Shown here: in pieces, positions 10,301 to 19,112 of the stretch | How positions within the stretch are numbered: position 1 is the first letter of the stretch | Layout of the letters: each line of letters begins with the position of its first letter | DNA from: Candidatus Thorarchaeota archaeon | GTDB taxonomy: Archaea; Asgardarchaeota; Thorarchaeia; Thorarchaeales; Thorarchaeaceae | Direction: 5' to 3' | Assembly (NCBI GenBank): GCA_011365025.1 | Contig: RDOF01000007.1 | Span: 43,056-107,055, forward strand | Length of the DNA: 64,000 bases | The notes under the pieces: generated by a model | Seen by the model: the letters and a program-made list of their open reading frames with translations, nothing else | Told to the model about the DNA's origin: nothing | Database searches by the model: none | Program-made: the position numbers and the translations under genes

Positions 10301-10566
10301 CCATGTCGAGAGAATTCAAGGCCATTTCTTTCCGCCATTGCAATCTCCGCAGGAGTTAGTTCATCTTGAAATTGCAGCACGACCCTCTGAGAAGTAAGGG
10401 AGGCCGATTCCTTCGTGGCAGTATTTGTCAGTGCCATTCTAAGCTGAGGATCGATAGAAGGAAGAAAAGTATCAATTAGGGAATTTTCCGGCTGAGTTGT
10501 TACAGCCGACAGTGGCATAACGGCGGTTATGGCTAGCAGAAGAAGCACAGAGTATGTTGATTTCAT
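7360..10566 (-). CDS. Secreted, membrane-anchored subtilisin-like serine protease with two large insertions (1068 aa)
   Basis: The start chosen is the ATG at 10566 (MKSTYSVLLLLAI), which gives a clean signal peptide; the frame is open 15 codons further up. The S8 triad is complete: Asp165 (AVIDTGIALYHPS), His301 (YGHGTHVAS), Ser609 (SGTSMASPH), with oxyanion Asn393 (AAAGNLG). Between Asp and His lie about 110 extra residues containing Asp-rich calcium-loop-like motifs (DFDGDAVADANE, DANDNNRIDFPTE). Between Asn and Ser lies a beta-rich insertion of about 150 residues. The rest (about 650-1020) is a beta-sandwich region ending in a transmembrane helix (about 1032-1050) and a short basic tail. 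By family it is an extracellular protease tethered to the membrane. The flavin oxidoreductase gene at 7357 follows directly and a TldE gene lies upstream on the same strand. Confidence 0.93.
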   Translation of the reverse strand: MKSTYSVLLLLAITAVMPLSAVTTQPENSLIDTFLPSIDPQLRMALTNTATKESASLTSQRVVLQFQDELTPAEIAMAERNGLEFSRHGDSVVHVGCIYSARATTTSAINALSSLGLLRAVSGEKQYVPSLSSSVPAIHAPSVWNNLLSNGESINGTGVSVAVIDTGIALYHPSFWRQTTGEIDVIQHGSDFYVDFDGDAVADANEGPINHIDIQIEETVEVSNEYLFIDIGDNGFNLADGDLWLGGVDANDNNRIDFPTENVVVFGESKVSILYDQYTGLVYQRGVNLTSGYSVSDSYGHGTHVASTIAGGQPGFTSYVGVAPGADLIIIRSLLTSSDIIDAIHFAVASGADIINMSFSSYLGFLDGTDIEDLAITEAFRRHGVLTTAAAGNLGTISKHAYLTVPANTNQTASLDVYSPPDSSYLSFLWHSSDNDEHIILRPPTGDSIDLGTFSDLLGGSYMLSTPQINAYMFADASLRGLNNILIQISEPTHNWTSGIWSVGMRNPGGDEVEVDIYAWDGDWDHANFQFIDHVDHSRTISSPGTADLAIAVGNYNDGGGGVSSTSSKGPRIDGVPKPNIVAPGTDITAASTRLSGTSRLWISRSGTSMASPHVAGLLALIRQASNNTNGWLDYSALIAGAGHELVHYSIPDSSWGHGLCDAVWSVQHVNEIQFETPTTLDSWVGYPTVIQSPENLSISGNLDLRGIKAHQSLAELALAIEFRDTPDFSSENILHLFWDIDTDTETGDGGIDIMANVTGGVATVYEWDGDSFEVSTLDIDFWNDASSLYVRLNRPSGDRSSIMLATGNETYAYVDQTPLMALLDQWHPLVNDLSLNGNETIFEISLTIDDEDTAEEHLGAFWEVDDGAMTTLLQGQETGTNEVAITLDRGSIDNDFLNTIWLNISDSVMSFLLPPVLLSTSSLSEMRIASAYIDQTEIRVGPFLSQRLTGQIIVEGYALVEEVKIEFRSAAAFSIGLVLEGIDGLYPINLIPSIAAGEYQVYAVAEGLYGQSVELHMGTLLIIEDNSVIVLMASVAFVVIAAAYFMPRLLSKLRGKPRLPTEIKGAD

Positions 10567-10645
10567 TCGGTTCCCTCGATGGTGACTGCACTGGGTATCT
10601 CTATACACCACTGATATTCTTTTGCCTCAATGGTCAGTTATCATA

Positions 10646-12007
10646 CTATTCATCCTTGGATATTATGTTTACACCATCAAGAACAATCTCAGGTCCTATT
10701 GTTCCAGTAAGGTAGATAGGTTCCTTTGCTATCTCTCTCACCTGTTTCAGCAATTCGAAGGCATTTCCGGAAACCATAAGGCCATGGACAGCACCCATAA
10801 GCTTTCCATTCTCAATAAGCAATGCGGGGTTTCCTACGATGCTGAAATCCCCAGATTCTGGATTGGCGCTATGAGCTCCCTGCACATTCTCAATGTAGTA
10901 ACCATAATCCATTTCGGAGATAATTTCCTCAATGGACCGCTCGCCCGGTGAAACAACAAAGGTAGACGGAGCTATCTCTACCAACCCTTGGCGCATCCTT
11001 CGACGGGCATTTCCAGTGCTCTTGACACCCATTTTGTTTCCCCAATATGTATCCCAAATAAAGGACCGCAATATGCCGCTCTCTATGATGGGGGTCCTTC
11101 GACGAGGCACCCCTTCGTCATCAGCTGAAGAACTGCGCAACCCGCGTGGATGAAGACCGTCATCCACTACCGTAAGTAAATCAGATGCAATCTTCTCTCC
11201 AATCTTGTCCCCTATCTTTGATTTTCCCCTAGCAACGTTATCGCCTCTCACAGACTGGATGAATGTATATTGAAAGATTTGGGAATATGCTCTTGGGTGG
11301 AGCACTACTGTGAATTTGCCGGTTCTTCCCTTTGCTGCGGTTTTGCAGATTCTAATTATTCTGGCGACCCTCTGAACTGTTGATTCCAGCTCTAAATCGA
11401 GATGCCTTTTGATGTCAAGTGACACAACTCCAGGGGTCATTCCTGTTTCTGTCTGGGCAACAGCTGCTAGGACCACATAAGCCACCGTGGTTCTAAAGGA
11501 AGTTTCAGTACCATTGCTGTTTGCATAGGCAGAAATCACTGATATTGCCGCGCTGCCGCCCCCTGCTGGAATCATACCAGCTTCTGCGCTGCTGCCAAGT
11601 TCAAGAAGCCGAAGGGATAGGTCTACAACCTTTGACGGGCGGCTTTGAGCAACATCATCCTGCCAGAATTTCTTCAGATCTGGATAGTCCTTCGATGGCA
11701 TGGGAAGCGAAACCCAATCTTCATCGGGTGTGGATGCTCTGGATGCGGAAAAGGCCATTTCGAGAGCCTCTACACCGGACTCCTTGGTCGCGATGTTAGT
11801 GAACGCAGCCCCCATCTTCTTGTCAACGAAGGCACGGATTCCTATTTCAGCGGCATCTGAGCTGTTCACGGCGCGTATTTGACCCATTTCTATGTCAGAC
11901 TTGATCTCTTTCCCAAGTGTTGCTTGAACTTCGACCGCGTCTGCGCCTTTCTTCACTCCAATTTCCACAATGTACTTGCACAACTCTAAGAGGTCTGTTT
12001 CATTCAT
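10646..12007 (-). CDS. tldE: TldE/PmbA-type protein, partner of TldD
   Basis: The protein is a member of the TldD/PmbA superfamily (PF01523) and lacks the HExxxH metal-binding motif, as is usual for the TldE partner. The N-terminus (MNETDLLELCKYIVEIGVKKGADAVEVQ) and the C-terminal GTIGPEIVLDGV segment fit the family. In bacteria TldE pairs with TldD to form a zinc protease that degrades unfolded peptides and trims modified peptides such as microcin B17. The start is the ATG at 12007, with GGAGCTAGGAGC upstream; the frame continues to 12037, but that would overlap the tldD gene further. The TldD gene (stop at 12021) lies immediately upstream on the same strand, so the two form an operon. I am confident of the family and the pairing; the substrate here is unknown. 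Confidence 0.9.
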   Translation of the reverse strand: MNETDLLELCKYIVEIGVKKGADAVEVQATLGKEIKSDIEMGQIRAVNSSDAAEIGIRAFVDKKMGAAFTNIATKESGVEALEMAFSASRASTPDEDWVSLPMPSKDYPDLKKFWQDDVAQSRPSKVVDLSLRLLELGSSAEAGMIPAGGGSAAISVISAYANSNGTETSFRTTVAYVVLAAVAQTETGMTPGVVSLDIKRHLDLELESTVQRVARIIRICKTAAKGRTGKFTVVLHPRAYSQIFQYTFIQSVRGDNVARGKSKIGDKIGEKIASDLLTVVDDGLHPRGLRSSSADDEGVPRRRTPIIESGILRSFIWDTYWGNKMGVKSTGNARRRMRQGLVEIAPSTFVVSPGERSIEEIISEMDYGYYIENVQGAHSANPESGDFSIVGNPALLIENGKLMGAVHGLMVSGNAFELLKQVREIAKEPIYLTGTIGPEIVLDGVNIISKDE

Positions 12008-12020
12008 TACACACCAGCTC

Positions 12021-13412
12021 CTAGCTCCTTCCCCCAAATGTTATCCCACCTCTTGAGAATCTAACATTCGGCCCTCCCGCCGCCACAAATGCCTCTTGGC
12101 CGGCCTTTCCGCATCGTCCAATCTCCCAATCAAACACATCCTTTGATACGCCGGTTATTCTGAAGAGCGAATCAGTGGCGATACCAGATATTGAGAGGTC
12201 CGTGATGGGTTTGCCGATTTCGCCATCAACTATCTCATACGCTTCCTGAATGCCCACCTGGAAACTTGCATTCATTTGAGCTTGACCACCTCTGAAATCG
12301 GCACAATAATATCCGAAATCTATGCCCTCAAAGAGCTCATCAGATGAATAGTCCCCCTTCTCGAAGTATGTATTCCTCATGCGAATTACGGGGGGATACA
12401 AGTAGCTTTGCGCACGTGCATTGCCGGATGTCTTCTGACCCGTTTTTGCAGCGTACTCCCTATTGGTTAACAATTCTGTGAGAAGAGAGTCCCTGATAAT
12501 CTCAACTCTGCTTGCGGGAACGCCCTCGTCATCGAATTTGGCGGTTCCCATATTCCCAGCTATGGTACCATCATCAGTCATATTCACTCCATCTGCGGCT
12601 ACAACCTCTCCTACCTTCCCATTGAAGGCACTTCGAATAAGCAAATCCGATTCAGCAAGATGACCAAGCGCCTCGTGTGCAAGGATTCCAATAACTCTCG
12701 GACCAAGTACACAGGGATGAGAGCCGGCTTTGGCTGGAACACCCTCCAACTGCAGCTTAGCTCTCTTGGCAGCGGATTCTCCAATGAACAGAGGAGTAGC
12801 TACATCTTCCATGTACTCCCAACCCTGCTTTGTGCTGGCATCCTCGAATCGTGCTGCACTTAATCGGGTCCCTTCCTTTGCAGTCACCCAGGGTAGGGTC
12901 CAGACAAGAATATCTCTGGTGTCTATTCTGGCTCCATCTGATGTTGCTAAGTACTTCCGACCAGACGCGGTTCTAACTTGAATGCTTACTGCAGTTATTC
13001 GGGGGTCGAATTCCTTGATGACCGCGGTCATTTCTCTCATATACTCAATTTTCTCTTCTATGGGGACATGACGGGGGTCGCTCCGGATTTTGAGATCAAT
13101 GCTGTCCTCATGGGCTTCTGTTTCTGCAAGCGTGATTGGTTCACTTCTTGCTGTTGAAGCCGCCTTCGCCATCGCATAGGCATCCTTGACTGCTTGGTCT
13201 AATTTGTCAATATGACTTGTTGACACAAATCCCCAAGCGCCGTCAGCTAAAACTCGAATTGCCGCTCCAGTTTCAATTCGCTGCGTCAAAGCAGTGACTC
13301 TCAAATCATCCATTTGGAGATATTCGATGAATCCTGACTCGCCTCGAAGCTCTATATAATCAGCACCAAGGCTTCGACCGGACTCTATTGCCTTTTCCAT
13401 TTCTTCAAACAA
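12021..13412 (-). CDS. tldD: TldD zinc metalloprotease subunit
   Basis: This is the catalytic partner of TldE. The metal-binding motif HEALGH (residues 246-251, HExxxH type) is intact, and the C-terminal GRCGKAGQ segment carries the conserved cysteine that serves as a third ligand in the family. The length of 463 residues is normal. The N-terminus (SLGADYIELRGE) matches the family start. The first codon is either TTG at 13412, which has GAGAGG eight bases upstream, or ATG at 13400; I kept the former. It precedes tldE with 13 bases between stop and start, which implies co-translation. The predicted role is cytosolic cleavage of unstructured or modified peptides. This rests on family knowledge; nothing in the window identifies the substrate. 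Confidence 0.93.
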   Translation of the reverse strand: MFEEMEKAIESGRSLGADYIELRGESGFIEYLQMDDLRVTALTQRIETGAAIRVLADGAWGFVSTSHIDKLDQAVKDAYAMAKAASTARSEPITLAETEAHEDSIDLKIRSDPRHVPIEEKIEYMREMTAVIKEFDPRITAVSIQVRTASGRKYLATSDGARIDTRDILVWTLPWVTAKEGTRLSAARFEDASTKQGWEYMEDVATPLFIGESAAKRAKLQLEGVPAKAGSHPCVLGPRVIGILAHEALGHLAESDLLIRSAFNGKVGEVVAADGVNMTDDGTIAGNMGTAKFDDEGVPASRVEIIRDSLLTELLTNREYAAKTGQKTSGNARAQSYLYPPVIRMRNTYFEKGDYSSDELFEGIDFGYYCADFRGGQAQMNASFQVGIQEAYEIVDGEIGKPITDLSISGIATDSLFRITGVSKDVFDWEIGRCGKAGQEAFVAAGGPNVRFSRGGITFGGRS

Positions 13413-13555
13413 GATTGCGTCCTCTCAAAGCCAAGTTAGCTGGAATTCTGGGCAGCCCTCTAAGAACATTGCGCTAGGCGTGGATATTGGCTATTTTCAA
13501 TATAGAACCGCAAGAGCCAATACTGAATTTGAGGAAAGAATTGGGAGTGTGAGTC

Positions 13556-15580
13556 GTGAGTCGGAGAAGCATACCCTCGGAATTCGAGCACTTGAGCGAT
13601 TCAGAGGCAATTCCATGGACTACACTAATGAGAATAACCAAACGTAACGAGAAGAAGATGAGCCCATTCGAAGCATTCACTGATGCAGCTATAGAGATCG
13701 CCTCCAAAGAAGTGACCAAGAAAACTCCGAACGATACGACGATACGGTTGGGAGTAGAAGCATGCTTGACTCGCGGACGTATTGCAGAAGCGCTCCTGCT
13801 CTCCTCAAACTCGAAGAGTGTGCAGGTTCTGAGCCTCAGAGCCATTGCTCTTTTTGTACTGTCTGACTCGCCGGGACTCAAAGAAACCCTCACTGCTATT
13901 GAGGGAACTTTCGTTGATGAACCAGACCCTGCGGACCTTGTGAGGCTCAGCACTGTTAGGGTGCTACAAGCCGCAGCTGAAAGAGATACCAATGTAATAA
14001 TGTGTGTGATGGAGTTTGATAATCTACTGGAAACATATCCTGAGCAAGTTGAAAATCCCCTTACAGAAACGATGTTCACCCTATACGTTGTGGGCTCATT
14101 ACTATATGAGGTTGGACAAGCCAAGAGAGCAGAGAGAATAGCAGATACCCTGGAAGACATGGCTGAGGCGAAGCGTCACAGGATGTGCCTAGCCCTTGTA
14201 GAGAACCTCAGAGGGAACATTTGCAACTTCCTCGGGAATTTCAACGCGGCCGAAAAGCACTACCTTCGAGTCAAGAAGATTAGTGACGAACTCTCATTTG
14301 GTCTTGGAACGGCCATGGCGTTGAATAACCTTGGGACTTTGCGGCTCAATACATTGAGACCAGAGGAGGCTTTGGGGTTCTTTTCTGAATCGTTATCGCT
14401 AATGGAGATGGAAGTAGGACAGGCGGTGTGCCTAGCTAATCTAGGCGAGATTGCAACAATTCTTGGGATGTACAAGGATGCAGAAAATTACTTGAAAGAG
14501 GCAGTTGAGATTGAGGCACGAACACACAAAGGACTAGTTGAAATCTATGCTTGGTACACCATTCTTCTGTCTAGACTTGAAAGAACGAAGGAAGCCGAGG
14601 AATACCTAGAGAAAGCGAGAGAGATAGCCGAGGTTACAGAGAAACCAATTAGAAAGGGATCTTACCTTTATGCTAAGGGAGTCTATGAGGCTTCTAGGAA
14701 TCGGTATGAGAAGGCGGTATCAACATTCGAGGAGCTCTTGAAGCTCTCAAAAGCGAACTCAATATTTGAGATGCTGGTCCGTGCCAAATTGGAACTATCG
14801 CGAACGTATCTCGGAATTCATTCAGAGTCAAGGGATCCTGAACACCTATCAAAGGCGGCATATCATTTGGATGATCTTTCCCAGATTGCCAAGGAGCAGG
14901 GGCTTCAGCATCTGTATGCACGAGTGTTGCTTCTTCGCTCGGATTTTCTTGCTCTTGCTGGACAGGACCTAGAGGCAAAGGCACACCTTGAGAAAGCCCA
15001 AAGCATCGCCAGTTTTGCTGAAGACGAGAGACTCCTTGAAGAAGCAAAAGGAAAGCTGAAAGCACTAACCACACTCAAGAATGTCGCTCAAAGTATTGAT
15101 GAGAAGGCCTTTGTCAAAGCATTTGATAGAGTTGCAGGTTTCAAGCCGGCAGGGCCCCTAAGGGAGATACCTAGGCCTATATTGCAGGCTATACTCGTTC
15201 TGGATCGGATATCAGGACTGACTGAATTTGTACACCATTTTGGTGCAAAACCAGAAATGGACAGCACAATCGTAAGTGGTTTCTTGTCAGCAATTTCGGC
15301 GTTCACAGGCGAACTTCTGGGAGACACAGGGTTGTTACGATCGATAAATCATGAAGGTTCAACAATCATGCTTGAACATACTCCTCACAGAATCTTTGCT
15401 ATGATAGTGGAGAAAGAAACTTTCGATATTCGATATACATTGCACGAGTTCGCCAAGCGGTTTAATGCAACTTATGAACCTACAACAGGGAAAGATGGTG
15501 TTGACACATCCGAGTATTCAGGAGCAGAAGTTTTGGTTTCCGAGATGTTTTCGACTAAACCAACAACGGAAGCAGGTTGA
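13556..15580 (+). CDS. TPR-repeat protein with a C-terminal longin/roadblock-like domain (674 aa)
   Basis: The start is GTG at 13556, with GGGAG eight bases upstream. Residues about 150-510 are a run of tetratricopeptide helical hairpins (e.g. GNFNAAEKHYLRVKKISDEL, NNLGTLRLNTLRPEEALGFF, GMYKDAENYLKEAVEIE), so this is a protein-binding scaffold. Residues about 530-640 are different: ILQAILVLDRISGLTEFVHH, DSTIVSGFLSAISAFTGELL and then IMLEHTPHRIFAMIVEKET. That alternation of strands and one long helix resembles the longin/roadblock-like domains that are numerous in Asgard archaea and commonly found near small GTPases. The next gene downstream encodes a GTPase (15643), 62 bases away on the same strand. 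The TPR assignment is secure; the longin-like call is from pattern only. Confidence 0.85.
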   Translation: MSRRSIPSEFEHLSDSEAIPWTTLMRITKRNEKKMSPFEAFTDAAIEIASKEVTKKTPNDTTIRLGVEACLTRGRIAEALLLSSNSKSVQVLSLRAIALFVLSDSPGLKETLTAIEGTFVDEPDPADLVRLSTVRVLQAAAERDTNVIMCVMEFDNLLETYPEQVENPLTETMFTLYVVGSLLYEVGQAKRAERIADTLEDMAEAKRHRMCLALVENLRGNICNFLGNFNAAEKHYLRVKKISDELSFGLGTAMALNNLGTLRLNTLRPEEALGFFSESLSLMEMEVGQAVCLANLGEIATILGMYKDAENYLKEAVEIEARTHKGLVEIYAWYTILLSRLERTKEAEEYLEKAREIAEVTEKPIRKGSYLYAKGVYEASRNRYEKAVSTFEELLKLSKANSIFEMLVRAKLELSRTYLGIHSESRDPEHLSKAAYHLDDLSQIAKEQGLQHLYARVLLLRSDFLALAGQDLEAKAHLEKAQSIASFAEDERLLEEAKGKLKALTTLKNVAQSIDEKAFVKAFDRVAGFKPAGPLREIPRPILQAILVLDRISGLTEFVHHFGAKPEMDSTIVSGFLSAISAFTGELLGDTGLLRSINHEGSTIMLEHTPHRIFAMIVEKETFDIRYTLHEFAKRFNATYEPTTGKDGVDTSEYSGAEVLVSEMFSTKPTTEAG

Positions 15581-15642
15581 TTCGTTGTGCCAGCCCTTAT
15601 AACCTTGGAGTGTTGAGGTGCGTCCAGAAGGATAAAAGGAGA

Positions 15643-17307
15643 ATGACATCAGCCAATCAGATTCGCGACATACTATTCGTAGGCGAAACAAGAAGTCAGG
15701 AATTCAAGAGACGCCTGACAAAGGCAGATCTAAAGACTGATAGGCGGCAGAAACTTGTAACTCGAATTCGGTTCATGACATGTGAAGCTCCATTCGAGGG
15801 TGTATTTCTCGTTGGGATTGAGGACATTGGAGGAAAGGAATGGAAAGTCTACGGCTTAAGCGAGGCTGGTATTAGACTGGCAGAGGAGGTTCTTGAAGAA
15901 ATCTGCAAAGAGGCAGAGGTGGAAATAGTCGAAGGAGAGAGAATAGAAGCAACTGAAGGACTAGTGGGGAGATATCTTCTCAAAAGAATCGCCGCACCTG
16001 AAGTGAAGGAAACCTGCTCAGTAAATGTGGCAGGCAGAGTGAATTCGGGCAAGTCAACCATGATAGGAGCTCTGGTCACAGGTAGTCCAGATGATGGTTC
16101 AGGAAAGACCCGCTCCTTCTTGCTGAAACACCCACAAGAAATAACACGAGGACAAACTGCGGACATACATCTCACCTTTATGGGCTTCACTGATGAGGGG
16201 GACAGCATTCACCTTGAGAATCCTCTAAGTAAGGAAGAAGCGGCACGAGTTTTGGACCGGTCTGCAAAGATTCTCACGTTCTTCGATGCACCTGGGCATA
16301 AGGAATATAGCAAAACAATGATTCGAAGCATATTGGGAGCTGATGCCCAATATGGCTTGGTGTTGATTCCCGCCCCCGAGGAAGCCAGCCTTGTCCGTGC
16401 AAGTCTTCAAAGAGAACACAGAGCACGCCTTGATGACATAACAAGAGAACACCTTCTACTTATGGCTAGTCAGGGAGCGCCTTTTATTGTGTTGGTTTCA
16501 AAGACCGATAAAGCACATCCCGAAGACCTAGAGGTCGTTCATGAAGTGGTTCGAAGTACGCTGAAGGAGATTGGTCGCATTCCAGTTGGTGTAAAAACCG
16601 AGGAAGAAATTGATACAATTGCAAGCGAAATCCAGCATGGAGTAATTGTACCCGTATTGGAGTTTGCGGCAACGAAAATGGAGTCCATCAAGCTCCTAAC
16701 AAAACTGCTATGGAGCGTACCTTCGGATACAAAAAATCAGTCTTATGATAAACCGGCAAGGTCCTATATTGACAAAGTATATCGGGGTATTAGAGGTACG
16801 AATGTGGTTGTCACGGGCACAGTGAGGTCAGGGGTGTTTAAAAAGGGGCAAGAGGTTATAGTTGGCCCAATTGGAGAGGGAGGCTTTTCCTTGGGAAGAG
16901 TCTTCAGTATTGAGATGTTCAAGAAACGAGTTAGCTCAGTCCGAGCAGGAGACCTTTTTGGTTTCGATATAAAGGACGTTGAGAAGCACAGCATAAGACG
17001 AGGACAAGTGGTTTCGGATCCTGACGATGCAATTCGAGGATGCCGCGTGTTCGAAGCAAACATTGTGGTAACGAGACATCCCACTCGAATTACTGAAGGA
17101 TATACTCCCGTCCTTCAGTGCCACACAATTCAACATACCGTCATTCTTCGGAGGATATACAATGCAGAGTATTTGTCAGTTGGAGATTTCGCGCGGGTCC
17201 AGTTGGAATTCATGCTTTTCCCCGAACCTGTAGAGGTGGGTGATAAAATAGTGCTCCGTGAGGCAAATACCAGGGCAATTGGAACGATTGTCGAAACAGT
17301 CAGCTGA
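15643..17307 (+). CDS. GTPBP1/GTPBP2-type translational GTPase (555 aa)
   Basis: A translation-factor GTPase with G1 GRVNSGKST (131-139), a likely G2 threonine near 168 (EITRGQTADIHL), G3 DAPGH (215-219) and G4 SKTD (286-289, in place of NKxD). About 120 residues precede the G domain, as in GTPBP1-like proteins, and beta-barrel domains follow (residues about 330-550). The family is related to EF-Tu and eRF3/HBS1; eukaryotic GTPBP1 acts in translation quality control. The start is the ATG at 15643 with AAAGGAG just upstream; the frame continues back to 15577 with no ribosome site. Short variants such as GTPBP1 itself lack obvious tRNA-binding residues that I can identify by eye. It follows the TPR/longin-like gene and probably shares its transcript. 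Confidence 0.85.
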   Translation: MTSANQIRDILFVGETRSQEFKRRLTKADLKTDRRQKLVTRIRFMTCEAPFEGVFLVGIEDIGGKEWKVYGLSEAGIRLAEEVLEEICKEAEVEIVEGERIEATEGLVGRYLLKRIAAPEVKETCSVNVAGRVNSGKSTMIGALVTGSPDDGSGKTRSFLLKHPQEITRGQTADIHLTFMGFTDEGDSIHLENPLSKEEAARVLDRSAKILTFFDAPGHKEYSKTMIRSILGADAQYGLVLIPAPEEASLVRASLQREHRARLDDITREHLLLMASQGAPFIVLVSKTDKAHPEDLEVVHEVVRSTLKEIGRIPVGVKTEEEIDTIASEIQHGVIVPVLEFAATKMESIKLLTKLLWSVPSDTKNQSYDKPARSYIDKVYRGIRGTNVVVTGTVRSGVFKKGQEVIVGPIGEGGFSLGRVFSIEMFKKRVSSVRAGDLFGFDIKDVEKHSIRRGQVVSDPDDAIRGCRVFEANIVVTRHPTRITEGYTPVLQCHTIQHTVILRRIYNAEYLSVGDFARVQLEFMLFPEPVEVGDKIVLREANTRAIGTIVETVS

Positions 17308-17318
17308 AATGAGCTCTT

Positions 17319-18995
17319 CTAAATTTCCGTTACGCAGTCCTCAAATAATGTTTCTGAACGTATAAGGCGACGTTTCGACTTTGCCTCAACAATTGGCCAT
17401 ACCGAGCACTCCTTTTCGAGTGCAGCCTTAAGCAAAAATTTCCTCCATGTGCCTGATGCACAACTAACCATGTAAGAGGCATTGGCGAAAGAGAAAATCG
17501 TAGATTCAAGAGTGTAGTCAGAGATCTGCTGCAAGTCATTTGGCGCCCCCTTGATTAGAAAATCCAGTTCAATGCCCATGTGATTGAAATCGGGCACGAA
17601 TGTTATACGTTCCTGGGTTAGTAGGGTTTCAACCCGCTGAAGAGAACCGACAAGAGTGTTTTCCAAAATCTGCACCTTGCCTTCAGCAAGTCTTTCAAGT
17701 ACTGCAGTTTCTGCAGCTCCACAAGGACGATCGTTAAAGGAAATTGATGCATTGAAGGTATCATCTGATTTTGTTTCAATTCCAATGGACCGCAGTATCC
17801 AGTCAATCACATCCCTCCCCTGACTAACCAATCCACCAGATTTGGGGAAGATATCCTGGAGTCGAAGGCGATATTGCAAAGACCTTAGTGGATTGTCACC
17901 CGTCTCGCCAACCTGTAGCACTCTCAAGGCATCACCGTCTTGATAGCGAATCATCAGCCACTCATCAGACATCTCGGGGGATTCGTCATTCTGCAGGTGA
18001 AGGGAAATCCCTAGCGGACCAGGGTCAAATAGCGCTCTTGGATTTAGGTGGATAACATCAAGAACCTTGCTTTTCGTGGCAAGCTGTCTAGGTTTTTGCA
18101 ATGAACGACAAAAGGATTGAATAATCATATGCTCATCATGACCAAGGGCGACTTCATGAGATTCATGAAGAGTAGTGAGAACAGACTTCGTGTCGTCGAT
18201 TCCAAGGTCTAAGGAGGCAATCTGAAGGAAATCCAAGAGCCTGGAAAAACCATTCCATCGATAGGACTTAGCATGTCGTTCCAGGTGGCACATGATGGGG
18301 CCCACAGGCGTGTCCTTTGATACTCTCAACCATGCCTGTCGCCAAGAATCTCGCACATTCTCACTAATGATGGCGTAGGCAAACCCGTTCGCAATTGCAT
18401 TGACAAGCTGCGTGTTTCGCAGATTTTGATCGACGAACTGTAGGAAGGAAGCTCTTGCAACAATTCCATCGCCCCATGCAGAATCCAGTGAATCCTGCTC
18501 GAACACTAGATTTCCTTCTTCATCATGAAAAAGGCCGAATCCCTGAGCAATCGTTTCCAGAGAGCGTTTGGTGACAAAGATATTCGGGAAATCGGGCTCT
18601 GTCTTCGCTAGAACCCTACTTGCACGCCGTAGAGAGCGTGAAATGCGCTGCCGGAGTTCTTCTGTTGCCTCCATTCGCAACTCCTCCTCCGTTGGGGGCT
18701 CTGGCTTGGCAAATTTGGCTACAAGTTTCGAGGTGGTTCGAATTTTGTCATAAGTTGCATGATCAATGTTCTCGCCAATTAGCATACTTCCCATCACTGT
18801 AAAGAAATAGACTCGAACTCGATCTCTATGGACAACTGAAACGAGGTAACTAATCCCGCTCATTTTCTTGAAATGTTTCCTAATTGTCGATGCTTTGACT
18901 CTAAGAATCTCAACTAGCTCTGCTCCTGTTTCATGGAATTGCCTTTCACCAAAAGCGCCTATCTCTTTCGGGATGCCTCTTGCAGATTTCGCCAA
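17319..18995 (-). CDS. Unrecognised 558-residue protein
   Basis: I do not recognise the family. The TTG start at 18995 has GGAGG about ten bases upstream. The first 60 residues (GAELVEILRVKASTIRKHFKK, then VVHRDRVRVYFF) could fold as a small winged-helix-like unit. A charged segment near 110-140 (RMEATEELRQRISRSLRRASR) is probably helical. The middle is helix-rich, and the rest alternates strands and helices with no repeated motif. No signal peptide or membrane segment is evident, so it should be cytosolic. It is convergent with the GTPBP1-like gene (11 bases apart) and divergent from a small membrane-protein gene at 19113. The intact long frame and ribosome site make it a real gene; the function is open. 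Confidence 0.75.
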   Translation of the reverse strand: MAKSARGIPKEIGAFGERQFHETGAELVEILRVKASTIRKHFKKMSGISYLVSVVHRDRVRVYFFTVMGSMLIGENIDHATYDKIRTTSKLVAKFAKPEPPTEEELRMEATEELRQRISRSLRRASRVLAKTEPDFPNIFVTKRSLETIAQGFGLFHDEEGNLVFEQDSLDSAWGDGIVARASFLQFVDQNLRNTQLVNAIANGFAYAIISENVRDSWRQAWLRVSKDTPVGPIMCHLERHAKSYRWNGFSRLLDFLQIASLDLGIDDTKSVLTTLHESHEVALGHDEHMIIQSFCRSLQKPRQLATKSKVLDVIHLNPRALFDPGPLGISLHLQNDESPEMSDEWLMIRYQDGDALRVLQVGETGDNPLRSLQYRLRLQDIFPKSGGLVSQGRDVIDWILRSIGIETKSDDTFNASISFNDRPCGAAETAVLERLAEGKVQILENTLVGSLQRVETLLTQERITFVPDFNHMGIELDFLIKGAPNDLQQISDYTLESTIFSFANASYMVSCASGTWRKFLLKAALEKECSVWPIVEAKSKRRLIRSETLFEDCVTEI

Positions 18996-19112
18996 GCTTC
19001 TCTGCCTCCGTGTCGTGTGATGTGTTTGATATCACAGATAAGCCTGCTTGAAGAGTGCCTTGGCCGACAAGTCTTAATTAAGAAAAATACGCGCAAATAA
19101 CTAGTGTCTGTG

